Below are positions 1 through 6,520 of a DNA stretch of 7,239 nucleotides, piece after piece. Location: the NCBI GenBank assembly GCA_029880385.1, contig JAOUOM010000092.1:1-7239 (forward strand). The letters are read 5' to 3'. The notes under the pieces are model-generated. The model was not told where the DNA came from, did no database searches, and saw only the letters and a list, made by a program, of their open reading frames with translations. The stretch comes from Cyclobacteriaceae bacterium (GTDB lineage Bacteria; Bacteroidota; Bacteroidia; Cytophagales; Cyclobacteriaceae). The first letter of the stretch is position 1. Each line of letters begins with the position of its first letter. A program made the translations under genes and the position numbers.

Positions 1-68
1 TGTGCACACCGGATAGCGGCAACATACCCGCCGGGACCGGAGCCTATAATTGTGACATTGTAATCCAT
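1..68 (-). CDS. lpd: Dihydrolipoyl dehydrogenase (E3), 5' end only
   Basis: Only the first 22 codons are present; the gene runs off the left edge. The reverse strand reads MDYNVTIIG followed by GSGPGGYVAAIR. This is the N-terminal beta strand plus the GxGxxG dinucleotide (FAD-binding) motif of the flavoprotein disulfide reductase family, and the GPGGYVAAIR form is characteristic of dihydrolipoyl dehydrogenase. The enzyme reoxidises the dihydrolipoyl groups of E2, passing electrons through FAD and a redox disulfide to NAD+. The disulfide motif and the dimer domain lie outside the window and cannot be checked. The gene follows sucA-sucB on the same strand, which supports a role with 2-oxoglutarate dehydrogenase, though E3 is often shared with pyruvate dehydrogenase. 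The ATG at 68-66 is the only sensible start for this motif. Another FAD/NAD oxidoreductase is possible but less likely. Confidence 0.85.
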   Translation of the reverse strand, partial: MDYNVTIIGSGPGGYVAAIRCA

Positions 69-90
69 ATAAGTAAATTATTACGAAGGA

Positions 91-109
91 TAATGTATCG
101 TATACATTA
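91..109. repeat. Perfect 8-bp inverted repeat in the sucB-lpd gap
   Basis: On the plus strand TAATGTAT (91-98) and ATACATTA (102-109) are exact reverse complements around a 3-nt centre. The element begins 22 nt upstream of the lpd start codon. It could be a protein-binding operator or an AU-rich hairpin in the lpd leader. No U-tract follows it on the minus strand, so it does not look like a terminator. The rest of the 69-189 gap holds a small palindrome TTGATCAA (116-123) and two CAATTTT copies (121-127, 133-139). I saw no clear TAnnTTTG promoter for lpd. Confidence 0.5.
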
Positions 110-189
110 CCCTGTTTGATCAATTTTGATTGCAATTTTTATCCAATACCTATACCAATGGTAGTAATGGATGTTTGCCCCATGCTTTT

Positions 190-1668
190 TTATACCCCCA
201 GCAATAACCTTGTGGGATCTTCCAACAATTGTTTTACCCGCACCAGGAAGCTCACCGACTCACGTCCATCAATGATGCGATGGTCGTAGGAAAGGGCTAC
301 ATACATAATTGGTCGGACAACAACCTGTCCATTTTCAACCACCGGACGCTCTACAATGTTATGCATGCCCAAAATGGCTGATTGTGGGGCATTGATAATC
401 GGTGTGGACAGCATGGAACCAAATATCCCCCCATTGGTAATGGTAAAGGTACCTCCCGTCATCTCATCAATACTTAGTTTGTTTTCCCTGGCTCGTGTTG
501 CCAACCGCACCACTTCTCGTTCAATTTGGTCAAACGACAGGTTTTCGGCATTTCGTATCACGGGCACAACCAGTCCTTTGGGGGCCGAAACGGCAATGGA
601 TACATCGCAATAGTCACTGTACACGATTTCATCACCATCAATGGATGCATTTACTGCCGGCCATTCCTGCAATGCCATGCCGCAGGCTTTGGTAAAAAAG
701 GACATAAAGCCCAGGCCTACCTCATATTTGTCTTTGAAACTGTCTTTGTACTTTTTCCTGAGATCTATGATCGGCTGCATGTTCACCTCGTTGAATGTGG
801 TGAGCATTGCTGTTTCGTTTTTGACCGCAACCAATCGCCGTGAAACCGTCTTTCGAAGCGATGACATCTTTTCCCTTCGTTGTGTTCGGCCCCCTGTTGC
901 ATGAGCAGGTGTAGCGGACATCGTGGCTTTGGCTGGGGCTGTCGATTGTTTTTCGGCCTGGATGGCATCCTCTTTGGTGATCCGGCCATCGCGCCCGGTC
1001 CCTTTCACATCAGCAGAAGGGATCCCCTTTTCATCGAGGATTTTGGAAGCTGCGGGTGATGCATGGCCACTGGCATAAGAAGCCTGGGCAGGTGCCGCAT
1101 GGGCTGCCGCCGGAACCGGCGTATCGGGTGCAAGGGCTACGCCCCCTTCAATCCGACAAATCAAAGCCCCTATCTCAAGGGTGGAACCGGCCGTAGCAAC
1201 GATCCGAAGGATACCCTCCGATTCGGCTGTAAGTTCAAAAGTCGCTTTGTCTGACTCAATTTCAGCGATTACATCATCCATTGCCACAAAGTCACCGTCT
1301 TGTTTTACCCAGGTAGAAATGGTCACTTCATTGATGCTTTCCCCAACAGGCGGGACATGCATTTCGTGGACTTTGCCCGCAGGTATATTTTCTACAGCCG
1401 GTGCGGCTTTTTTCGATACCGTCTTTTTGGCCGTCGATTCATCAATCACACACAGCAGGCCACCTATTTCAAGGGTATCGCCTTCCTGTGCTTTGATGTG
1501 CAAGGTACCAGTTGTCTCCGCTGTTACTTCGAATGTTGCTTTATCTGATTCGAGTTCACAAATCACCTCATCCATTTCCACATAATCCCCTTCTTTTTTA
1601 GCCCATTGAGCTACGGTAACTTCGGAAATTGATTCGCCCACGGTGGGCACTTTCATTTCAAGGCTCAT
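190..1668 (-). CDS. sucB: 2-oxoglutarate dehydrogenase E2, dihydrolipoyllysine succinyltransferase
   Basis: This is the E2 core of the 2-oxoglutarate dehydrogenase complex. It transfers the succinyl group from lipoyl-lysine to CoA. In its 492 residues I see two tandem lipoyl domains (about 5-77 and 103-175), each with ESDKATFE carrying the lipoylated lysine (K43 and K141). An Ala/Pro-rich linker (about 177-202) leads to a peripheral subunit-binding domain that holds E1/E3 (about 203-237, with GTGRDGRITKED). A second linker precedes the trimer-forming acyltransferase domain (about 265-490), which ends in SYDHRIIDGRE with catalytic H463 and D467. Succinyltransferase rather than acetyltransferase is inferred from the VPxVGESIxEVT lipoyl start and from adjacent sucA. 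The single-lipoyl E. coli protein is about 405 residues; the excess here is the second lipoyl domain plus linkers. The ATG is preceded by AGAAGTAAAGAT, A-rich with no strong Shine-Dalgarno. It lies 11 nt after sucA and is almost certainly cotranscribed with it. Confidence 0.97.
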   Translation of the reverse strand: MSLEMKVPTVGESISEVTVAQWAKKEGDYVEMDEVICELESDKATFEVTAETTGTLHIKAQEGDTLEIGGLLCVIDESTAKKTVSKKAAPAVENIPAGKVHEMHVPPVGESINEVTISTWVKQDGDFVAMDDVIAEIESDKATFELTAESEGILRIVATAGSTLEIGALICRIEGGVALAPDTPVPAAAHAAPAQASYASGHASPAASKILDEKGIPSADVKGTGRDGRITKEDAIQAEKQSTAPAKATMSATPAHATGGRTQRREKMSSLRKTVSRRLVAVKNETAMLTTFNEVNMQPIIDLRKKYKDSFKDKYEVGLGFMSFFTKACGMALQEWPAVNASIDGDEIVYSDYCDVSIAVSAPKGLVVPVIRNAENLSFDQIEREVVRLATRARENKLSIDEMTGGTFTITNGGIFGSMLSTPIINAPQSAILGMHNIVERPVVENGQVVVRPIMYVALSYDHRIIDGRESVSFLVRVKQLLEDPTRLLLGV

Positions 1669-1679
1669 ATCTTTACTTC

Positions 1680-4403
1680 TTATAATTCAAATGCGTTTTT
1701 CACTAAAGTAGCTTGTTCTTCTTTATGGATTTTTGAAAATCCGGTTGCGGGGGATGCCGCGGCACGTCGTGAGACACGCGTGATATCGTATTCGCCCAGT
1801 GTCCGCAGTATGTATGTCCATGACCCCATATTTTCGGGTTCTTCCTGTACCCAAACTAATTTGGGGTTATTGAACTTTTTCAAATAGGCATCCAGTTGTT
1901 TCTTCGGAAAAGGGTGTATTTGTTCCACACGAACAATCGCAACGTCTTTTGCTTTTCGCTTTTGCTGTTCTTCGTATAAGTCGAAATAGACTTTTCCTGA
2001 GCACATCAACACCTTTTTTACATTTTTGTCCGTGACATAGTCATCGACGATCAATTCACGAAATTTTCCGGATGTAAAATCGGATAAGGGGCTATTCACG
2101 CCTGTATGACGTAGCAGGGATTTAGGTGAAAACACAATCGTCGGTTTGCGGAATTCCCAGCTAACCTGTCGTCGCATCAGGTGGAAGATATTGGCCGAAG
2201 TAGTCAGGTTGCAAATGATAATGTTATCCTGTGCGCATAATTGCAAGAACCGTTCGATACGTGCACTGGAATGTTCTGGCCCCTGCCCTTCATAGCCGTG
2301 TGGCAATAGCATGACCAATCCGTTCATCCGTTGCCACTTTGTTTCGGCACTACTGATAAACTGGTCGATCATTACCTGGGAGCCATTGGCAAAATCACCA
2401 AATTGAGCTTCCCAGATGACAAGGGCATTGGGTGTGGCCATGGCATAGCCGTATTCAAACCCCAAAACACCAAATTCTGACAGCAGCGAATTGAATATGC
2501 GGAAAGGCTCCTGCTTTTTGTCGACATGATCGAGCCCACAGTAAGGTTCGTTGGTATTGGAATCGAAAAAGAAGGAATGACGATGGGAAAATGTGCCCCT
2601 TCGTACATCCTGACCCGACATCCGGACTATTTTTCCTTCGGCCAACAGTGAGCCATAGGCGAGCAACTCAGCCTCTGCCCAGCCCAGCTCCTTTTGTTCA
2701 AAATAAGCAGCTTTTCGATCCTTCAGCAGCTTTTCGATTTGTTTTAGCGGTTTAAACCCTTTGGGGATGGAGGTAAGGGCCTTGGCCACTTTGTTTACCA
2801 TCTCCTCGCTAATGTGTGTTTCGGGTGACTGGTCAAAGTCTTCGGCCACCGAGCGTCTGAGGTGATGCCATTCCTCCTCTATTTTTTGTGGTTTGTAAGG
2901 CAATGGCTTTTGCTTCACTTCATCCAGCCTGTTTTGCAACAACTGCTTAAATTCATCATTCAGTTCAACCGCACGCTCCTGGCTGGCATCTCCCCGCTCA
3001 ATCAATTTTTTCACGTATATCTCCCGTGGATTGGGGTGCTTGGCAATGATATTATAGAGCTTCGGTTGGGTGAATTTTGGCTCGTCACTTTCATTGTGCC
3101 CATGCCTGCGATAACACAATAAATCGATAAAAAAGTCTTTATTAAATGTCTGTCGGTATTCAATGGCCAGGCGTGAGGCAAACGCCACAGCTTCGGCATC
3201 ATCACCATTTACATGCAACACGGGTGCATCAATTATTTTGGCAATATCCGTACAATAGATACTGGATCGGGCATCATCATAGTCCGTAGTAAACCCGACC
3301 TGGTTATTGATCACAAAATGGATCGTTCCCCCCGTCGAATAACCGTCAAGTTCTGACATTTGGGTACACTCATAGATAATCCCCTGACCGGCAATGGCAG
3401 CATCGCCGTGAATGAGGATGGGTATTGCTTTTCTCGAATCACCCCGGTATTCATCATCAATCTGGGCCCGCGTATATCCCAACACAACAGGGTCGACGGC
3501 TTCCAGGTGTGACGGGTTGGGTGCCAGCTTCACATATATTTTCTTACCTGATGTTGTCACTATGTAACTGGAATAGCCAAGGTGGTATTTCACATCACCA
3601 TCGCCCATGGTCAGGTCAATGTCGCTATTTCCCTCAAATTCGGCAAATATTTCTTCGTATGTTTTGCCCATGATATTAGCCAGCACATTTAACCTCCCCC
3701 GGTGTGCCATGCCTATCACGACCTCTTCTACACCAAATGCCGCGGCTTTATTGATCATGGTATCAAGCGCGATAATGGTATTTTCACCCCCTTCGAGTGA
3801 AAACCTTTTTTGGCCTAAAAATTTGGTGTGCAGGAAATTTTCAAAAATGACGGCCTCATTCAGTTTTTGCAAAATTCGGCGTTTGTCTTCAATTGGGGGC
3901 TCAATATCAACCCCTTCCGTCTCCACCTTCTCACGCATCCACTCAAATATGTCAGAATTGCGAATATGGTTGAATTCATAGCCAATGTGCCCCAGGTATA
4001 TTTTTTCGAGACGATCTTTTATTTCACTAAATCTGGCCCTTCCCATTCCCATCTCAACCCCTACGTCAAATTCTTTTTCCAGATCGTCTGGCGACAGGCC
4101 AAAATTTTCGATTTCCAAACGAACCATATGCTGCCTGCGTACCCGTACCGGGTTGGTATCTGATTTTAAATGCGCACGGGAGCGATGGGCATAGATATAA
4201 TTCCTGACGTTGATCTCACCCAAAGAAACCTCGGAAAGCATGGCTGCCTGTCCGCCAACATCCGCATGTTGCTGTGAAAATTCAAACCCTTCAAAAAACT
4301 TTTTCCATGATTCATCAATACTTTCGGGATCCGATTTGTACTGTTTGTACAGGGCATCGATGTATCCAACATCGGCATTTGATATATAAGAATATTTTTC
4401 CAT
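1680..4403 (-). CDS. sucA: 2-oxoglutarate dehydrogenase E1 component
   Basis: This thiamine-diphosphate enzyme decarboxylates 2-oxoglutarate and succinylates the lipoyl group of E2. From the chosen start it has 907 residues, near the 933 of E. coli SucA. The N-terminal segment YIDALYKQYK...SWKKFFEGF (about 14-40) is typical of E1o. GMAHRGRLNVL (231-241) and the ThDP/metal motif GDAAIAGQG...INNQVGFTT (333-341, 365-373) mark the first catalytic domain. RRHGHNESDEP (432-442) and MSGQDVRRGTFSHRH (595-609) follow, the latter in the transketolase-like pyrimidine-binding domain. The C-terminal domain runs to the end with no visible break. The frame is open back to an ATG at 4424, but the ATG at 4403 gives the family-like start MEKYSYISN. 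A candidate promoter at 4434-4465 would leave almost no leader for the upstream start. sucA is first in the leftward sucA-sucB-(lpd) run. Confidence 0.97.
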   Translation of the reverse strand: MEKYSYISNADVGYIDALYKQYKSDPESIDESWKKFFEGFEFSQQHADVGGQAAMLSEVSLGEINVRNYIYAHRSRAHLKSDTNPVRVRRQHMVRLEIENFGLSPDDLEKEFDVGVEMGMGRARFSEIKDRLEKIYLGHIGYEFNHIRNSDIFEWMREKVETEGVDIEPPIEDKRRILQKLNEAVIFENFLHTKFLGQKRFSLEGGENTIIALDTMINKAAAFGVEEVVIGMAHRGRLNVLANIMGKTYEEIFAEFEGNSDIDLTMGDGDVKYHLGYSSYIVTTSGKKIYVKLAPNPSHLEAVDPVVLGYTRAQIDDEYRGDSRKAIPILIHGDAAIAGQGIIYECTQMSELDGYSTGGTIHFVINNQVGFTTDYDDARSSIYCTDIAKIIDAPVLHVNGDDAEAVAFASRLAIEYRQTFNKDFFIDLLCYRRHGHNESDEPKFTQPKLYNIIAKHPNPREIYVKKLIERGDASQERAVELNDEFKQLLQNRLDEVKQKPLPYKPQKIEEEWHHLRRSVAEDFDQSPETHISEEMVNKVAKALTSIPKGFKPLKQIEKLLKDRKAAYFEQKELGWAEAELLAYGSLLAEGKIVRMSGQDVRRGTFSHRHSFFFDSNTNEPYCGLDHVDKKQEPFRIFNSLLSEFGVLGFEYGYAMATPNALVIWEAQFGDFANGSQVMIDQFISSAETKWQRMNGLVMLLPHGYEGQGPEHSSARIERFLQLCAQDNIIICNLTTSANIFHLMRRQVSWEFRKPTIVFSPKSLLRHTGVNSPLSDFTSGKFRELIVDDYVTDKNVKKVLMCSGKVYFDLYEEQQKRKAKDVAIVRVEQIHPFPKKQLDAYLKKFNNPKLVWVQEEPENMGSWTYILRTLGEYDITRVSRRAAASPATGFSKIHKEEQATLVKNAFEL

Positions 4404-4433
4404 GTGATTAAAGAGGAAAACCAAATTTCAATC

Positions 4434-4465
4434 CAAAAATAGGTATTGTTTTGATAATGTAAAAA
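4434..4465 (-). promoter_or_regulatory. Candidate sucA promoter, Bacteroidota type
   Basis: Read on the minus strand, TATTTTTG (4441-4434) fits the Bacteroidota -7 consensus TAnnTTTG. A TTTT (4465-4462) sits 20 nt upstream, a weak match to the -33 TTTG element. Transcription would start near 4427, giving a leader of about 24 nt before the ATG at 4403. The DNA is AT-rich, so chance matches are likely; position relative to the gene is the main support. Confidence 0.4.
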
Positions 4466-4525
4466 CCGCTCACACGATTACACAAATAAACGCAAGCACA
4501 GTGCCCAATAATATATGTGATCCCG

Positions 4526-4556
4526 TTTCCTTATTTCGAATATTACATTATCTTTG
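4526..4556 (+). promoter_or_regulatory. Candidate rpsP operon promoter, Bacteroidota type
   Basis: TATCTTTG (4549-4556) matches TAnnTTTG exactly, and TTTC (4526-4529) lies 19 nt upstream, one base off TTTG. The predicted start near 4562 leaves a leader of about 45 nt before rpsP. That leader contains a small inverted repeat (ATGGA 4578-4582, TCCAT 4588-4592). This is the better of the two promoters in the divergent 4404-4606 gap and would drive rpsP-rimM-trmD. Confidence 0.55.
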
Positions 4557-4606
4557 CGCTCCAATTTAAAATTTTGAATGGACGTGTTCCATAAACAAAA
4601 AACAGT

Positions 4607-5185
4607 ATGTCAGTAAAAATCAGACTAACGCGTCGAGGACGCAAAAAGAGGGCCATGTACGATCTAGTAGTGGCCGACAGCCGATCAGCCCGTGATGGCA
4701 AGTTCATAGAGAAAATCGGAACTTACAACCCAATCACCAATCCTGCTACCATCAACATGAATGATGAAAAAGCACTTGATTGGATCATGAAAGGTGCCCA
4801 GCCAACAGATACCGTTCGTGCGATTTTGTCGTACCGAGGTATCATGTTAAAGAAACACCTGCAAATCGGTGTAAACAAAGGGGCGATAACCCAGGAAGAA
4901 GCCGACAAGAAATTTGCAGAGTGGTTAAACTCCAAAGAATCGGCCATCCAAAGCAAGGTAGACAAGCTTGCAAAAGAAAAGGCAGATGCCTACAAAGCGA
5001 AAATGGAGGCAGAAAGCAAAGTGAACAAAGCACGTAAAGATGCCATTCTTGCGAAAAAGAAAGTAGCGGAAGAAGCATTAGCCGCTGAAGTAGCGGAAGC
5101 AAACGCTGATCCTGCTGAAAAAGCAATGGAAGAAGAGGCTGCCGATGCGATTGCAGAAGCGGCAGAGCCAAAAGACGGAGAATAA
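4607..5185 (+). CDS. rpsP: 30S ribosomal protein S16 with long C-terminal tail
   Basis: S16 binds 16S rRNA and is needed for assembly of the 30S body. The conserved core is residues 1 to about 85: the start MSVKIRLTRRGRKKRAMYDL, then DGKFIEKIGTYNP (30-42) and KALDWIMKGAQPTDTVRAILS (55-75). Most bacterial S16 proteins stop at about 80-90 residues, but this one has 192. Residues about 95-155 are lysine-rich and probably helical (repeated KADAYKAKME- and KARKDAILAKKK-like stretches). Residues about 155-192 form an acidic Ala/Glu tail ending EPKDGE. Extended S16 proteins are usual in Bacteroidota, so this is probably lineage-typical. The ATG follows the A-rich ATAAACAAAAAACAGT with no Shine-Dalgarno, as expected in this phylum. 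It is first in the operon with rimM (5 nt downstream) and trmD. Confidence 0.97.
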   Translation: MSVKIRLTRRGRKKRAMYDLVVADSRSARDGKFIEKIGTYNPITNPATINMNDEKALDWIMKGAQPTDTVRAILSYRGIMLKKHLQIGVNKGAITQEEADKKFAEWLNSKESAIQSKVDKLAKEKADAYKAKMEAESKVNKARKDAILAKKKVAEEALAAEVAEANADPAEKAMEEEAADAIAEAAEPKDGE

Positions 5186-5190
5186 TCTTT

Positions 5191-5718
5191 ATGGGCATTG
5201 ACGACTGTTTCCAGTTAGGGCACATTGTCAAAACCCATGGCCTGCACGGGGAAGTAAGCATCCATCTGGATGTGGATGTCCCGGAAGAGTATACGGAAAT
5301 GGAATCGGTTTTTGTGGAGCAATCCGGGAAACTGGTTCCATTTTTTATTGAATCCCTTTCGCTGCAAGGTGACAGGGGGCTTTGCAAATTTGAAGAAATT
5401 GACACCATCGAGCAGGCCCAAGGCCTGGCCGGATCTTCCCTGTACCTGCCGGAAAGCCTCCTGCCCGCATTGCCTCACGGAAAATACTATTATCACCAAT
5501 TAGTCGGGGCGGATATATTTGAAAACGGGAAATTATTGGGAAAAATCACGCAGATTTTTAAGCCGTCATCCCAGTACCTGGCAGCACTTGATTATCAAGG
5601 GCAAGAAGTACTGATCCCCATCGAAGACTCCATCTTTACAGCTGTAGATGTACAGACCGGGCGAATAGATGTAACCTTGCCAGAAGGATTGCTTGATGTT
5701 TTTCTTTCCCCCGAGTAA
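5191..5718 (+). CDS. rimM: Ribosome maturation factor RimM
   Basis: RimM is a cytoplasmic assembly factor that binds ribosomal protein S19 and helps mature the head of the 30S subunit. The 175 residues match the usual family length. The N-terminal beta-barrel domain begins with GHIVKTHGLHGEV (10-22), the family signature. The C-terminal PRC-barrel-like domain covers about 97-172, opening at YYYHQLVG (99-106). It contains VLIPIEDSIFTAVD (140-153) and the closing VTLPEGLLDV (161-170), all characteristic. The gene starts 5 nt after the rpsP stop and ends 14 nt before trmD, so coupled expression is likely. No internal break or odd composition was noticed. Confidence 0.96.
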   Translation: MGIDDCFQLGHIVKTHGLHGEVSIHLDVDVPEEYTEMESVFVEQSGKLVPFFIESLSLQGDRGLCKFEEIDTIEQAQGLAGSSLYLPESLLPALPHGKYYYHQLVGADIFENGKLLGKITQIFKPSSQYLAALDYQGQEVLIPIEDSIFTAVDVQTGRIDVTLPEGLLDVFLSPE

Positions 5719-5732
5719 CTTTATTCCCTGCC

Positions 5733-6407
5733 ATGCGGATCGACATCATCACTTGTTTGCCTGAATTATTTGAAGGCCCCATGAACCAAAGCATAGTGAA
5801 AAGAGCTGTGCAAAAAGGCCATGTAGACATTCAAATCCACGACCTGAGGATTTACAGCACCAACAAACATAAAACAATCGATGATTATGCCTACGGGGGT
5901 GGGGCCGGTATGGTCATGATGATCGAGCCCATTGACCTGTGCATATCCGAACTTACGTCACAGCGGGAATATGACGAAATCATCTACCTCAGCCCAGATG
6001 GAGAAACCCTCAATCAGGGTATCTGCAACCAGCTCTCGCTTACAAAAAACCTCATACTCCTTTGCGGACATTACAAAGGTGTAGACGAACGGGTACGCCA
6101 GCACCTCATTACCCGTGAAATCAGCATTGGGGATTATGTATTGTCAGGCGGTGAACTGGCAGCAATGGTACTGGCCGATGCCCTGATCCGGCTGGTACCC
6201 GGCGTACTTAATGACGAAAGTTCGGCCCTTACAGATTCCTTTCAGGACGGCCTGCTGGCTCCACCCGTGTACACCCGGCCTGCCACCTACAAAGGATGGG
6301 ATGTGCCTGCCGTATTACAGTCCGGACATGAAGGCAAAATAAACGAATGGAGGCATGAACAGTCGGTCAAGCGTACCCAAGACCGGCGACCCGATTTGCT
6401 TTCGTAA
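5733..6407 (+). CDS. trmD: tRNA (guanine-N1-)-methyltransferase TrmD
   Basis: TrmD methylates G37 of tRNAs reading CNN and some other codons, using S-adenosylmethionine, and so prevents +1 frameshifting. It is a SPOUT-class enzyme with a trefoil-knot cofactor site. Its 224 residues start MRIDIITCLPELFEGP. YGGGAGM lies at 54-60. The knot region holds LCGHYKGVDERV (110-121) and ISIGDYVLSGGELAAM (130-145). R153 and D168 (in LTDSF, 166-170) align by eye with catalytic Arg154 and Asp169 of the E. coli and Haemophilus enzymes. The C-terminal domain contains PVYTRPATYKGWDVP (178-192) and RRPDLL near the end. The protein looks intact. It is the last clear member of the rpsP-rimM-trmD operon; rplS, its common downstream partner, is not next. 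Confidence 0.97.
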   Translation: MRIDIITCLPELFEGPMNQSIVKRAVQKGHVDIQIHDLRIYSTNKHKTIDDYAYGGGAGMVMMIEPIDLCISELTSQREYDEIIYLSPDGETLNQGICNQLSLTKNLILLCGHYKGVDERVRQHLITREISIGDYVLSGGELAAMVLADALIRLVPGVLNDESSALTDSFQDGLLAPPVYTRPATYKGWDVPAVLQSGHEGKINEWRHEQSVKRTQDRRPDLLS

Positions 6408-6444
6408 TACCTGCTTCAAAATCACCCTTTTTAGGTATTTCTTT
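6406..6444 (+). terminator. Possible weak terminator after trmD
   Basis: AATACCT (6406-6412, overlapping the trmD stop codon) and AGGTATT (6433-6439) are exact reverse complements separated by 20 nt. A short T-rich run (TCTTTT, ending 6444) follows. The stem is only 7 bp and AT-rich with a large loop, so termination would be inefficient if it occurs. It may be chance. Confidence 0.25.
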
Positions 6445-6464
6445 TCATTCGCATTTTGGTCATT

Positions 6465-6494
6465 TTTGAATTGTCAGATAAAACTGATAATTTG
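6465..6494 (+). promoter_or_regulatory. Candidate promoter for the lipoprotein gene
   Basis: TTTG (6465-6468) is followed after 18 nt by ATAATTTG (6487-6494), which keeps the TTTG end of the Bacteroidota TAnnTTTG element but has its first two bases inverted. Transcription would begin near 6500, about 20 nt before the ATG at 6521. Along with the 113-nt gap after trmD, this suggests the gene can be expressed separately from the ribosomal operon. Confidence 0.35.
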
Positions 6495-6520
6495 AAAATT
6501 CTAACGAACTATGATGACCT

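Noticed and set aside
116..139. TTGATCAA palindrome and repeated CAATTTT in the sucB-lpd gap
   Set aside because: They are short and AT-rich in an AT-rich spacer, so chance is a sufficient explanation; noted only as context for the stronger inverted repeat nearby.
356..904. Overlapping plus-strand frames of 66-105 residues opposite the sucB catalytic domain
   Set aside because: They are antisense to a conserved enzyme core, overlap each other in different frames, and show no recognisable protein features.
1181..1585. 134-residue plus-strand open frame opposite the sucB lipoyl domains
   Set aside because: It is a shadow of sucB; its repeated ISSIS/ITSSIS-like stretches only mirror the duplicated lipoyl domains on the other strand.
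3607..3981. 124-residue plus-strand open frame inside sucA
   Set aside because: It is antisense to the conserved SucA N-terminal and ThDP-binding region, with no promoter or family resemblance.
4842..5408. 188-residue minus-strand open frame across the rpsP-rimM junction
   Set aside because: It is antisense to two strongly conserved genes, is Leu/Pro/Cys-rich and low in complexity as expected for the reverse of Ala/Lys/Glu codons, and resembles no known protein.
5186..5732. Possible small genes or promoters in the rpsP-rimM and rimM-trmD gaps
   Set aside because: The gaps are only 5 and 14 nt and leave no room for separate elements; a simple operon explains the layout.
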